Assembly (NCBI GenBank): GCA_038049695.1
Contig: CP142456.1
Span: forward strand, 17,140,501 to 17,204,500
DNA length: 64,000 nucleotides
Direction of reading: 5' to 3'
Source: Cinnamomum chago
Lineage: Eukaryota > Streptophyta > Magnoliopsida > Laurales > Lauraceae
In this document: positions 31,360 through 43,480 of the stretch, one piece after another
Position numbering within the stretch: the first letter of the stretch is position 1
How the letters are laid out: the number at the start of each line of letters is the position of its first letter
Notes under the pieces: generated by a model
Seen by the model: only the letters and a program-made list of their open reading frames with translations
Databases searched by the model: none
Told to the model about the DNA's origin: nothing
Translations under genes and position numbers: made by a program

Positions 31360-34300
31360 GAACAGCGGTGCGTGAGATAGATCCGACATGGAGCCACGGT
31401 GAAGCAGTCGGAAGCAAGAGTAAAGTACAATGTAATTATTGTGGACGAGTGCTCAATGGGGGATTACCCGATTGAAACAACATTTGGCACATGTGATAGG
31501 ACTGGTGGTAGAGTGTTATAAAGTGCCACCAAATGTGAGCTGAAATGCAAAAGCTCCTTAATGCATCTTCAAAAAAAAAAAGTTGTACAAGAAAGAAGAA
31601 CTGAGGAACTTGATGCATGCAGAGAAGAAGTATTCAATCCTAGGGAGGAGAAATTAGTTTCCTCTGATGATGACTGTGAGGACTTGGAAATGAGGAGGTC
31701 TACGAGAGAGTGTGAGATCACTTCGGGAGGAGGAAGAGAGGAGAAGAATGCAATAGTCCTAGGGAGGAGGAATTAGTTCCCTTCGATGATGACTGTGAGG
31801 ACCTGGAAATGAGGTCTAGGAGAGTGTGTGAGGTCACTTCAGGAGGAGGAAGAGAGGAGAAGAATGCAATACGAAGCAGCCGCTGGAGATGGCCAATATG
31901 AGCAAGGTGGGTCATCCGCACCAGGGGGAGCGGGTTTGCATCAGGTATTTAGTAAAAAACAAACCCGTCAGGATCCAGACATTGAGGAGGTTGAAAGACC
32001 TACACATGCACCTCGTAGGCCAAATGTGGTGGGGCCAATTAACCATTTGCTTATAGAAAACCAACAACAAAGCAACCTGGCATCATGAAAGCACTAAAGG
32101 GAAAGTTTGGTAAAGCAAGAGAACGTCTAGTGAGAGTTACTAGGAAGGTTTTTTTGGATGCAGACATTCCACCCTACAAGGCATCTTCTCCTTATTTCAC
32201 CACCATGTTAGATGCAGCTGCAGAACATGGCCCAGGTAAAAGGGCACCTCCCCTTATGAGATTGAGCATGTCCGTGTTGAGAAAGAGTGTGAGTTGCAGG
32301 CTTGGGTGCAAACTTTCAAATGGGCATGGAGGGAAAGAGGTTGCACACTAATGTGCGATGGTTGGATGACCATCACACATCGTCATCTCTTGAATTTTTC
32401 AAGTCTACTCCTCCATGGGCACGGTGTTTATCAAATCAGTTGATGCAACTGATTACACCCAAGATACAAAATATATTGATAAGTTATTGAATGAGGCGAT
32501 TGAAGAAATTGGGGCAGATTGTATAGTTCAGGTTGTTACCGAGAATGCTGCAAACATGAAGGCTGCATGAATGATGTTTATGAAACAAAGGCCAAGGATT
32601 TTGTGGTCTCCATGTGCAACACATTGGTTGGAATTAATGCTTGAAAATATTGCAAAAGGAAAAGTCATGCTGCAAGTGATTGGTAAGATAAAAAAGATCA
32701 CCAATTTTTTTTATTCGTTGTATATACTCATTTCCATGATGAAAATGTATACAAACAACCATGAACTACTACGGCCTGACATCACTAAATTTACCACCCA
32801 GTTCATTGCCATCGAAAGTGTTTACAAGTATAGAGAAGGACTTCTCCAATTGATAAAATCACAGGAGTTCATGAATTCAAAATGGGGAAAGAGGCCAAGT
32901 CCCATTACAAAAGAAGTATGTAAAGTAATTGAGTCCAAAAAAATTTGGCCTCATGTGAAGGGTGTTATAAATATTTTTTATCCCCAAATAAATGTTCTTC
33001 GATTGATTGATGGCGATAATAAGCCAACAATTGGCTTCTTAGATGAGGCCATCGAGAGATCGAAGTTGGTTATTCAAGCAGATTGTAGATATTACAAAAG
33101 GTTTTGGAAGATCATCGACGATCAATGGGGGCGACAATTGAAATATAATTTACACATTGCTGGTAAGTGAAGGCTATTTCCTTTAATACTTCAATTGTTG
33201 TATTGAATTCTCCTCACTGTATTAATTTATCATTGACAAAAATTCATTGGTTTTACAGGATACTTCTTTAATCCACAATTTACGAATAAACGTATATCTG
33301 ATGAAATCCGTTTTGGACTAAAAAATTGAATTTAAAGACTGGCAAGGAGTACAGATGAAGCAATTCAGGCTACTAATCAGGTAGGAAAATTGAGGGGACA
33401 AGTATATAACATTGTAATTTCTCCAATTTATTTTTCTACGTTAATGTCTTCAGATTGACATATACAATGTACGTGCTGGAAGCTTTGGAACAAAGACTGC
33501 GCAGAGTGCTATCAAACGGACCAATTCTGGTAGTGATTGTTATGTCATCTCTATATTATTCAAGGACTTTTTATTATTTTATTGACTCTAATATCATTTC
33601 TGTTTTTATTTTCAGCTGAATGGTGGTTGAATTATGGAGAGAGTGCTCCTGCACTAAGGACGATTGTTATTAAAGTCCTTAGTCAACCTACATCGTCTTC
33701 AAATTGTGACAGAAACCGAAGTACCTTTTCATTTATCCACACAAGACCAAGAAGTAGATGAACAATGCAAAAGCTAAATAAATTGGTCTACATCCACTAA
33801 AACCTCAAGCTTCGGAGTCGAAATAGAAACAGAAGACAATTTGAGGATCAACGAGAAGACAGAAAGGGTAGAAGAAATAAACTTGACAATGTAACAGGGG
33901 TGCGCAATTGATACAAGTGAGCCAAAGGGAAAGGAGATGGACGAGGAGAGTGAGTCGAGTATTTATACTTCATTATCAGCAGGAATTCCACCTGACTCTC
34001 CCAGTGATGGTGGCAATTATGGAGATAATGAGCTTGTCACTTATGAGATAGTTGAGCATTTTTCTGGTGCTACCGATTTAGATCCTCGCCATGGCTATGC
34101 CAAACATGTCGAACAGAACGAGGCAGGGAGTAGTAGCGATGCCACTTGGCAAGGAGTGGGGGAATGTACTCATAATCATCATGGGGGTTATGTTGGCCAA
34201 TAAGGTGGCATGTATGGACAGTATGGAGGTTATTCATATGACTTTAATTGGGTACCCCCTTCACCGACACCATTACTTTCTATTGAACAGATATTAATTA

Positions 34301-34560
34301 AGCAAGGGAGGGTTGTCCCACCACCATATCCCGAACAACCTTTTCATGCCCTTCACACCTATTCCATGCCATTTGAGTACAACCAGCCATCTCAATCTAC
34401 AGGGGATCAAGATAGTTCATCATCTTATCAAGAGCAACCTGAATATGGTCATGGGTATGGTAGTCTAGTGCAACAGTATGGAGCATATCTTTTTAACAAA
34501 TACCGAAGAAATGATGATGATGATGATATCGATCCTAGACGACACTCCACTTGGAATTAG
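31360..34560 (+). pseudogene. hAT transposase (BED finger, DUF659, hAT dimerisation), broken
   Basis: A BED-type zinc finger starts near 31,400 (DPTWSHG ... VQCNYCGRVLNGG, then after a frameshift RLKQHLAH). DUF659-like sequence follows at 32,085-32,640: ARERLVRVTRKVFLDADIPP, GTVFIKSVDATDYT, then PCATHWLELMLENI. The 32571-33170 frame is open for 199 codons. Three GT-AG introns are readable at 33163-33258, 33381-33453 and 33530-33615. Their phases join AG/YFFNPQF and S/AEWWLNYG, the start of the hAT C-terminal dimerisation region (AEWWLNYGESAPAL ... LSQPTSSSNCDRN). The tail is Tyr/Gly/Gln-rich and ends with an Asp run (to 34560). Such transposases bind the element ends and cut and paste it. In-frame stops (for example near 31,540 and 32,568) and frameshifts make this copy non-functional. 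A domesticated host gene is unlikely given the stops. Confidence 0.85.
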
Positions 34561-34923
34561 GTCGTCATACTCATCAATCTCTCTCTCTACTCTCTCGTCC
34601 CCCCTAATTTCCGGTAAACCTTGAACCTTCTGATGTCTAAGTGCTTTATGATTTAACTATATCACTATCATGTTTCAGATTTTAATATGTTATCTTCATG
34701 GTCTTGAATTTCACAACTTATTTGATAATTGAGTTAGAATTACATGATAATTGATATGTTATCTTTATTTTCTTATATTTTACACTCATAAATTGATCAT
34801 GAGCCAAAATAATGGTTGCATTATATGAAATACTGGAGAAGATAGTGAACTGTGACACAAACAAGACTCATAACTTAAGGTGGCCGATATTCTGGATTTT
34901 TTGGATAAAAGAAAATTTCACAC

Positions 34924-35569
34924 CAGCCCAATAGTGTGTAAAAAATAATAATCTACGCAGCGGAAATAAAATCACAAGCACACACCACAAGGACACCAGA
35001 TCTAGCGTGGAAAACCCTAATCGGGTGAAAAACCACGGATCCAAACTGGATCAACAATCAAACACTATGAATCTCGTAATTATAAGAAACTCGGATTTCC
35101 TCCCAAGATATCCCCTACCTAAGGACTGAAGTTTCCTTGAATCGCTTCACGCTTTAACGACTTGACACCGTTGATTGCAATAGACTCAATCCGGCACTTA
35201 ACTCCTCAAATCTTCTGCACAAGAAGATGATCTTCTACAAGGGATGCAGAAGAACCTGGCTCTCTAGAGTACTTGGCAGCACAACTTCTCAATAAATCTC
35301 TAGAGAAAATTTCTGTCAATTAGATCTGTAATTCAAAACTTGAGAGATGATCTGTATCTTTTTTTGGTTGTGAGAAACACCCAATTTATAGCCCCAAATT
35401 CGTGTTTAAGACTCCTAATAATAATCCAATCAAGAAAAAGTCCTTTTCAAACTCTTAAAATAGAGTTTGGATCCAACCGGGCAACCTGCGCCATTCTCGA
35501 TATAGCGAGATTCACCCTCGCTATAGCGAGATGTGATTCTGCCATTTTTGCATTTTTTTGGCTCTGACA
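34924..35569 (-). mobile_element. minus-strand LTR (copy B)
   Basis: Homologous to 14,577-15,096 + 17,701-17,814. On the minus strand it starts TGTCAGAGCC at 35569 and shows a TATA box as the complement of AATTTATAGCCCC at about 35,388. Near the start are two palindromic units, TCTCGATATAGCGAGA (35495-35510) and CTCGCTATAGCGAG (35517-35530). No partner LTR or duplication was found. It may be a solo or truncated copy. Confidence 0.6.
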
Positions 35570-36818
35570 GCCTTTTGGCCTTACACTTGTGTCTCCTTCT
35601 CTTTGTAGTCGATTGCTTTTAATTGGATTTAGGTTTAATCACTAGTCTTGAAGTCTAATATTGAAACTGTCTAAAGGGACCTTAGCCTGTGTCAAGGACA
35701 ATTCTTTCACATGTATTAATATTTGCTTAATGATTAATGAATGAGGGACCAACAGTGCATATGGTTTGGGCTTGACCTTCACTTATAGATCCCTAGGAAG
35801 CATGTGTCAAAATTATGCAAATTAAGGATATGGCATATAGAATTTACAAGCACCAAATTCACCATCGGAAATGCTAGCAATAGATATCCTAGATTGAATT
35901 TGAAGGCCTTGTATTCCTTCAAATTTTGTTTGGGACAAACTTGTAGTGTCTATGATTCTACCATCTCATAAGGTAACTTGTCATAAGGACATGCATGTGG
36001 AAGGTGATCCAAAGACCTAGGTTGGATGCGTGTAATTATTTCTTAGATCATAATTAATCTTGATGTAGACGTACAATCTAGTGTTATGATGTCTACATGT
36101 CTTCTGTGCATGTATCTTTCATCTCTAGAAGTACTTGTGAATTTTACAAGTTTGTGAAGCTCCAACTAAAAACCTTGGTCGAATTTAGAATCCCTAATTT
36201 TTGGTAGGATTGTCATTCCTTGGGTAATTAAAGATTAGATGAGATGGATTGATGTCATCAAGGACTAAAATTGTAATTTCAAAAGAGCAGGAATGGTGTA
36301 ACCCAATTTTTGAGGGTCAAACGATGTAAGACTTTGGAGATCTTTGAACATATATGGCTTCGTCTTATCAAGTAGTATGAGATATATAGATCATCGAATT
36401 CAAACATCAGACGCAAAAGTTACAAGGATCATGCAATCACCATTGATAATGGGTGGATATGACTTGAATTGAAGTAATGATTTACCCACTGATCACTTGA
36501 CTTGAATTATAAATGGGCAAATTTGACAAGATCTAAACTAAGATTAAAACCTAATATCCCTAGCTGATTCTAATTATGTTTGGAGTCACAATAGACAAAT
36601 TTAGGTACCCCTCGTTTCTTGTCTAAGTCTAGAAGAATGATGATGTATATATGGGACTCGAAAAGGGCTACTCAAACTAGAAGATGAAACTTGATGGACC
36701 TAGCTTGAGATAAAGAGTAGTTTCCCTTAATGATCTTGCTAGTCTAAGATGATGTCTAGATAAAAACTCTCTTGAAATGTCAAGTCAACAACATTAAACT
36801 ATTTTAAAATATAACACA
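35570..36818. other. non-coding, nothing recognised
   Basis: No domain, no repeat ends and no long frame that I can support. The first copy of the next duplication (GCCGG) is at 36819-36823. Confidence 0.4.
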
Positions 36819-36823
36819 GCCGG

Positions 36824-38510
36824 TGTTAGATTGTAAGGACTCAATCCATCAGTTGATGTAATAAATTGATTAATTTCTTTATTTATCAATAAAATCATGC
36901 TTTCCTTTCATGAGATGAATGGTGTTTTTATTACTTTATGCACATGACCAATACATATGACATGATGGTTCATGAGTTGAACCGGGTCCCATCAGTATAT
37001 TAGATGTGATATATGTGTATGGATGAGATCCACACACAAGAGACATGTGTCACAAATCTTATACTTAAATATTTTCACAACCCTTGATGAGGCTGGGCAT
37101 CTCATCTGTTAAGGTTGCAGCACTTTGATCACTATAAGATAGTGTGATTTATCTCGATCATCCGAATGTAAGATTCTGAATCACAATGCTGGTACATTGA
37201 ATGTATTGAAGGACCATGCGAAGAACCTTGTGGAATACTGTCTCAAGTTTAAGGTCTGCTCTCATAATTCCCTAGCAATAGGCTCTCAATCCCGAGACAT
37301 TGATGAACTCAAGTTTCTATCTATTCATTTGCTTTAAGTCACCAATGAGTGAGGTCAACTGTAGGTCAACACCTCAGTGTCTTGGGTACATGGCAGTAGG
37401 ACTGTGGGAACATCCAATGGTCAAGATGAAATCTATCTACATAATCCCCTTGTGCCAATTAATGGATTTGTCATTAGTAAGTGTGCACCCATCTCGATTA
37501 AGAGTTAATTGGATGGTACTGATGATCACTGTGATTAATTGGGGCTCAAGGATAATAAGATGTGGATCTAAGATTGAAAGAGACAGATTTATTTCAATTG
37601 ATCCATGGATATTAATAGAGGGGACTACTTGTGGTAATCGGGAAGTTTAGGGTCTTTTTTGTAATTTATTCTTAAGACTGAAGTGAAATTGTATTTATAT
37701 AGTGGTGTTATTTGCCAGGATTGCACATGAGATGTGGGGTCGCGGTGTCCCAGTTGGAGCCAGCTTTCTATGGAATCTCTAGTGGTCCCCACGCTAGCCC
37801 AAGTTATTAGAAAGATACTAATCCTACTTGAACTCTAAGAGGAAGGAATTAGAAAGTTATTATTTCTATTTGAAGTAGGACTTCTAATAGTGGTAATAGT
37901 TAACTTACTATTTATTGTGGAAGTGAGACTTCTATAGTAACTAGAAAGGAAGAAAGTTATTAATTTGTAATGGGAGTTGGACTTTTTTTTTCAAATAAGA
38001 AAAGAGGTTTTTGAGAGGCTATATAAGGGGATCCAACCCCTCTTGGACGTCCACCATTGGAGAAAAACCCCAGCCCCTATTTTGTGCAATTGTTGCACTC
38101 CTCTCTCTTCTAGTTCCTTGGAGTTTCTAGTTGGGTTTTCTCTTGGAGTTTCCACCAATCTTCTTGAGAAAAGAGATCTTATAGTGGGTCATAGCATAGA
38201 AGACAACAAGGTCCTGGAGATCCTAAATTGCTTCAAGAAGAGTTCTTGATACAAGCTAATTGTCGTCTTCTCCATTCGAGCACTACCGGGCTCCAAAGGT
38301 ATAATCTGCTTCTCCTTTTATTGTGGATTATTTTGGTTGCATAGTGTTGTTGATTTCTATCTTTTAGATAGGTTATGATGTTGTACTTGATTGATGAGAT
38401 TGAGGGATTGCATTCTGGATTTGGTTTTTGGCCTTATGGGTTTTTTATCCCCGAGTCAAGTGGGTCAAAAGTTTTAAAAATCTGTCCACAAGGCCCACCT
38501 AGTTCCAACA
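36824..38510 (+). mobile_element. solo LTR (family 3)
   Basis: 1,687 bp starting TGTTAGATTGTAAGG and ending CCTAGTTCCAACA, flanked by a perfect 5-bp duplication GCCGG at 36819-36823 and 38511-38515. A TATA box (GGCTATATAAGGGG) at about 38,020 indicates plus orientation. There is no internal region. Confidence 0.92.
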
Positions 38511-38515
38511 GCCGG

Positions 38516-39297
38516 GATGCTATCGTGTCTATATTATTGATGATTATTAAACTAGCTACAGTTTTGTAATGAGAAAAGTGACCAAAACTTCACTTCCATA
38601 CCATGCCAAATGCCTCTCTTGATGGCCTGCCATAAATTGAATTCTTATAAGGAATCTTGAGGAGCCAGTGCTCTTATTTCATCTGGTTCCCCGTCACATT
38701 TTGGGGGAGGGGGGTGTCATAATGTTTGTGATTATGTAGCTTAAGTGGACTGACAAACGTTGCATACAATGTTGTTAGAACTTGTCATAATGCTTTCTAT
38801 TGATAAGTCACTAATCTTGCACAATCTTGCATTGCTATCTTTATGTGCAAACTCTTATGAATTATTCCTTTGTTTAAACTTTGTTTTTAGATATGTATGA
38901 ATCAAGTATTTATAGAAAACTGACTTGCTAGGGCTTCATAAGCCTAATTTACTATAATCGATGCTTGTAGGTGACGAACCCACGAGCAAAAACCAAGAAC
39001 AAAATGTGGTCGATAAGGAACCACAAGGGTATTAAGAGTGGAGTGCAGATGATGTAATCCAGAGACATGGTGCTTTAAGCAAGAGAATTCATTATGGCCT
39101 AGTTTTCATTAGTTTCTCATTTATTATGAAATTTTAATAAGGCTCTTGGTTTTGGCTAGGGATTTCTACTTATGGTATTGATGATGCTTGTGATTATGAC
39201 TGTTGTTTATAAAGTTTCGATTGCAAATGTTTCGAATATGGCCTAATCTCATATTTACAGACTTTAATTTCATTGTATACTTTACTTTGTTACCAAC
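38516..39297. other. non-coding, nothing recognised
   Basis: Host side of the solo LTR insertion. A GGGGGAGGGGGG tract near 38,704 could be an old polypurine tract, but nothing beside it confirms that. Confidence 0.35.
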
Positions 39298-40018
39298 TGA
39301 TAAGTCCATAAAATTGCACTATATTTGCAGCATTTCATTTAGAATTATGGACTTAGGATAAGTTCATTGAATTTCATAAAATCATGCATCATAGAGTCAT
39401 AAATTGAATTCATGTGAAAATTAGTCTAATTTCATAAAATTGCATAGTTTTATTGAAATTATTCTTTTTGGATTATCCTCGCGAATAACTTTCGACGCTA
39501 ATAACTTTCGATTCAGACATAAACTCACATAATTTTTTCCACTACTGGATTCTACATGAATTTTTAAGCAACGTGTCATACGTGTTGATCGGGGCCCATG
39601 CATTTCGCGATAATTTTCGGCATGAAGATTATTCTTGTTAATTATTGTTCATTCTTTTTCCAGAAAATCAAGAGACTCCGGGCCCGTGAAGATGAAATTT
39701 GAAAGGGAAGAAATTAGAGAATAATTGGAAGGTGAGAGACCCCAAGGGGCCCACACCCCATGGGCGACAATCATCCCAAGGAAGGATCGACCATGTGGGT
39801 CCCACTCACTGTGGATGCAGTCCAAGCAAACTTCAAACTCTTTCCTTGATTTTAGTAAAATTCAAAATTCAAATTTTAAATTGAAGCAAGAGTCCAAGAA
39901 AGGAAAGAAATCAAGAAAACTTGGAAGCAAAGTAAACCAACCAAGGAAGGAGAGAAGAAAAAGGAGAAAGAAAGAAAACCCCAGAAGGAATTCCAACATT
40001 CCTTGGACGTCGTGGGGT
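39298..40018 (+). mobile_element. LTR-like sequence truncated by the Gypsy insertion
   Basis: It starts TGATAAGTCCATAAAATT, resembling the solo LTR at 26,519, and the two share a later purine-rich stretch followed by GGGTCCCACTC/GGGACGTCCCACTC-like text. It is interrupted at 40018 by the Gypsy LTR, and its remainder should lie beyond the window. Confidence 0.45.
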
Positions 40019-42126
40019 TGTAACACCCCGTCCTGCCTTAAGTTTGTTTTTGAATTAATTAACTTAGATTAGTAGCTGAATGGATGTTTTGTATGTAATT
40101 GGGCTTGACTAGGTAGAATTAGTTTGGTTTAACCATTGACTAAGTAGATTATGACTTCTTGGAGTATTTCGGATTTTATGTGTCTTTAGATTTGTAGGGT
40201 TTTTTAGTGCATTGCATATAGTATAACATGGTCTTTGAGTTTCATGTTTTGACCCGAGTCATTCGGACCCAAACTAACTCAAATTCGGATCCACCTTAGC
40301 ACAAGCACCAGTAGGAACCCTTGTGTGACATTTTGACCCAAAATCTAGGTTTGCATGCAAAACCCAGAAACCCCCATTTTTTTAAAACCCATCCCCAACG
40401 ATTTTCTCTCCTCTTCCTCTTCACTTCAGTTGAAACTCTTCTTCTCCTACTCCTTTTTCTTCTTCTTCTCCTGCCTTCTATCTCTATCATCTTTTTGAAT
40501 TAGTTGTTGCACGTGGGTTTTGGAGAAAGCACCTTCATCCTCATCTTCTTATTCATCTTCTCCAAGTCGCCATTTCCACCAAGTGAGCTCCATCATCTCC
40601 AATGGTAAGCATTTCTCATTCTTTCCCTTGCATTTGCATCAAATCAGTGAGATGATGTTACAATTAGTGCATGCACCTTCTTCTCTCTCATTTAAGTAAT
40701 GTCATTGTAGGTTGCATTCTTCAGTTTGCAATTTGGGGTTTTTAGTTTAAAGATGTTAGATTTGCTAGGGGAGCTTGTTTGGTGTAGGATTTTCGAATTT
40801 TAATACCCAAGGCAAGTGAAACTCATTTAATTGTATGCATGCATCCTCATTTGTTCACCTTTTTGTGTAAGAATGGAATTGTGTTTCTTCTTATTAAATG
40901 GTGATGTTATGAGCATGTTAGGAGGCTCATTTTATGCATCAAATGTGATTTGAAGTCTAGGGGTAGGCCATGGTTAGATTTGGAAGGGAGCAAGGAAGTT
41001 CAAATTTCGAATACAGAAATCTGGATTGCAAGCTTTAGCTCACCCATTCTCTCCTGGTGCCTGCTCGAGCAAGTGGCTCCCAGCTAGAGCGCATAAGACT
41101 TCTGGTTGGTGTCCGCCCGAGTGCAAGTTTGTCCGTGCAAGCGCACCTAATGCATGACTTGGTTACGTCAACTTCCAACGGCCATATCTTTTTAACCGTA
41201 CGTCCAATTTTGGAGGTTCACATACCGATGGAAAGCTCTTGGAGCGTAGAATCCAACGGTCCTTATGTATATTTGATTGGAGGTTTATGGATATAAAGGA
41301 TATGGGATTTTAAACAAATCTTGGCAACCAGATGGCACTGCGAGCCAGGTGATGGACCGTAGCATGTTTGATTGTTTTGGCTTGATAGTTAGACTTTAAG
41401 GTTGGATTCCTTGAACCCTATATCATGCCCAATGGACTTCTAATTCCCGTGGGTATGGTGTGAGCAACCATGCACCCACAAGGGGCATCTTGTTCTTCAT
41501 ATTTATGATCCGAACCAAATCTGTTATACTAAGGGATTCGACGTCCAAATTAAGTAACGCCTGTCAGGGATTTTGTGTTATTGCAATTTGATGGATGCAT
41601 TATCATTTTAGCATCATTCGAATTTTCATACATGCATTGATTTAGAAAATCTTGAAATCTTGATTTACACATACATTGGTTTTTAGACTTGTAGAAATAT
41701 TGATTTATGCATGTTTTGATTTTAAACTTGGATGCATTTAAATTTGAAAAAAAGTTTTATAAATCAATCTAGCCTATGAGTTTTAAATCTTTCAAATCAT
41801 TTTAGGCTTTTTATGTTTCATGTTTTGAAACCTCTTTCCTTGACTTAAATCATGATTCCAGGCTTGATTCAGTGGCCCAAAATTCTCCTCCAAGAAATAC
41901 TTTGAAATATGCATTTTAGGGGAATTTGGTCCCTGGGCTTGGGTCAACATGCAGTATGCTCGGTCAACCGAACACATGGACCCGGTTGACCGAGCACACT
42001 GAAGGTCAACCAAGAAAGAGCCATTGGAGCTCTTTTTCAAAATGGTCAGATTTATGACCGTTGAGCCCAGGTCATCCAGGGAAAGGCGCAGGTCGAACGG
42101 GGACACGCAGAAACTCAATTTTTTAG

Positions 42127-42137
42127 TATAAAACGAG
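42127..42137 (+). promoter_or_regulatory. LTR TATA box
   Basis: TATAAAACGAG lies about 570 bp into the LTR, and the 3' LTR has TATAAAATGAG at about 47,878. This is the likely RNA polymerase II promoter separating U3 from R. Confidence 0.75.
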
Positions 42138-42944
42138 GTTCATTCCTTTGTAAAAAGTGGGGATAAAAGTGGAACTAAGAGTCACTCTTGAGGAGTTTGG
42201 AGACAAGAAAAAGGCATATGAACTAAGAGAGACCAAGGGGTCATTAGTGAAGCTAAAGCTTGGATCAAGGAAGTTAAATCTCTAAGTAAGCTTTACTTTT
42301 ATTAATCATATGTTATATGCTTTCTTTAAATTATTGGTAAATGAATTTTAGCATAATAACTATGATGTGTTGAATCCATTCTTCATTTAATCTTTGATCT
42401 AAGTTGGATTGGATTCTTCACCTTGATTTCAAACCAAGTTTGTTTTAAAATCTTCTTTAATCATGCTTAGCCAAAATCTTTGATTTCTTTTATAGCATGA
42501 TTCATTTTCCTGGTTGAATCTTTATTTGTTGTTTTCATTCATTTGAACCTTAGTTAAATTTTATTTGGTTTTGAAAACGAGATTGCACATGCATCACATG
42601 TTTAGAGTTAATTAGTTTCATACAACTTGTGAGCCTTTGATTTTCATTTCATCAACAAGTTTGTATTCATACATGTGATTTACATTTCACTTCAATCAAA
42701 ACTTTTTATGTGCCCTAAACTTTTAAACGCTTTGAGCATATATTGATTGAGCTTACTTTTTAACTTGATTGAAGTTATCACACACACACATCATGAGCAT
42801 ACACCTTTGCATTCATATAGTGTTTGTGTGAGTTCGATTTTCAATTTCATATCCGCCTATTTTAGAGGCATTGTAATTGAGCTTAAATTCTATCCCTTTT
42901 AGTGTTTATGTAGACACTACTTTGAGAGAAAATATTCTACTTGT

Positions 42945-43115
42945 GAAGGTTATTGCTTAGCCTTTGAAAAGCATCTTGTTAAAGTTATTGCTTAGCTTAG
43001 AAAAGCACGTTGACCGGTTGTTGTTTAACCTAGAAAACCATCATTGTAGAGGTTATTGCTTAGCCTTGGAAAGCATATTGTAAAGGTTATTGCTTAGCCT
43101 TTTGAAAAGCAAAGA
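42945..43115 (+). repeat. tandem GTTATTGCTTAGCC...GAAAAGCA units in the 5' LTR
   Basis: Five imperfect units of roughly 30-40 bp, each with GCTTAGCC or a variant followed by GAAAAGCA. The GCTT and AAGC arms of each unit can pair, so the RNA could form a run of small hairpins. The same block lies at 48,650-48,815 in the 3' LTR. Confidence 0.8.
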
Positions 43116-43366
43116 TAGTGGAAATCCGGTGAGGTGCTGGATCAAAAGCCGGTAGTGGATGTAGGTATTGAGGCCGAACCACTATAAATCATTGTGTGAT
43201 GATGCATGCTTTGTGGTGATTATTTTTGTTAGCTTCCGCATTTAATTTTCTAATCATCACTTGTGACTATTTAATTTTAAAAAAGTTAAAATTTGGCATT
43301 ATTGGTCACTAATTCGTAGCTCACCCCATTCAACCCCCCACCCCCCCAAGGATCCCGGACTTTCAA

Positions 43367-43380
43367 TTGGTATCAGAGCC
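43367..43380 (+). other. primer-binding site of the pol-less element
   Basis: TTGGTATCAGAGCC begins one base after the LTR end. It matches the initiator-Met tRNA 3' end. Confidence 0.95.
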
Positions 43381-43480
43381 TCGTGCTCTATTTTAGGATC
43401 AAGTGTTTTGGAACTCTTAATTAGGTGTAAAAACCTAGAGTCAAAACCCTACTGGTGTTGTTTTCATGAAAATCATTAGA

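Larger units (their letters stand above)
29870..34905 (+). mobile_element. hAT-superfamily DNA transposon, decayed
   Basis: It contains a BED-DUF659-hAT dimerisation transposase gene with introns (31360-34560). It is preceded by a subterminal zone rich in CCGATAT/ATATCG motifs (29,890-30,030), one of which (GGCCGATATTCT) recurs at 34,882. Subterminal repeats of this kind fit hAT. I could not define the inverted termini or a clean 8-bp duplication, so the borders are approximate. Confidence 0.65.
41562..43365 (+). repeat. 5' LTR of the pol-less element
   Basis: 1,804 bp. The first 700 bp (U3) holds several GGTCAACCG/GGTCGACC-like motifs (41,940-42,090) and a TATA box (GTATAAAACGAGG) at about 42,127. 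The remaining 1.05 kb is almost identical to the 3' LTR, whereas the first 700 bp is clearly diverged from it. Confidence 0.95.

Noticed and set aside
31828-34560. A domesticated, functional host gene derived from hAT
   Set aside because: Several in-frame stops and frameshifts in the BED and DUF659 parts argue against a preserved protein.
29828-34885. TTAAGGTGG at both sides of the hAT region as a target duplication
   Set aside because: The flanking bases inside do not form inverted termini, and the 9-bp match is not 8 bp as expected for hAT. It may be chance.
40296-40503. Arg/Lys-rich minus-strand frame and Leu-rich plus-strand frame
   Set aside because: Low-complexity shadows of a pyrimidine-rich part of the Gypsy LTR.
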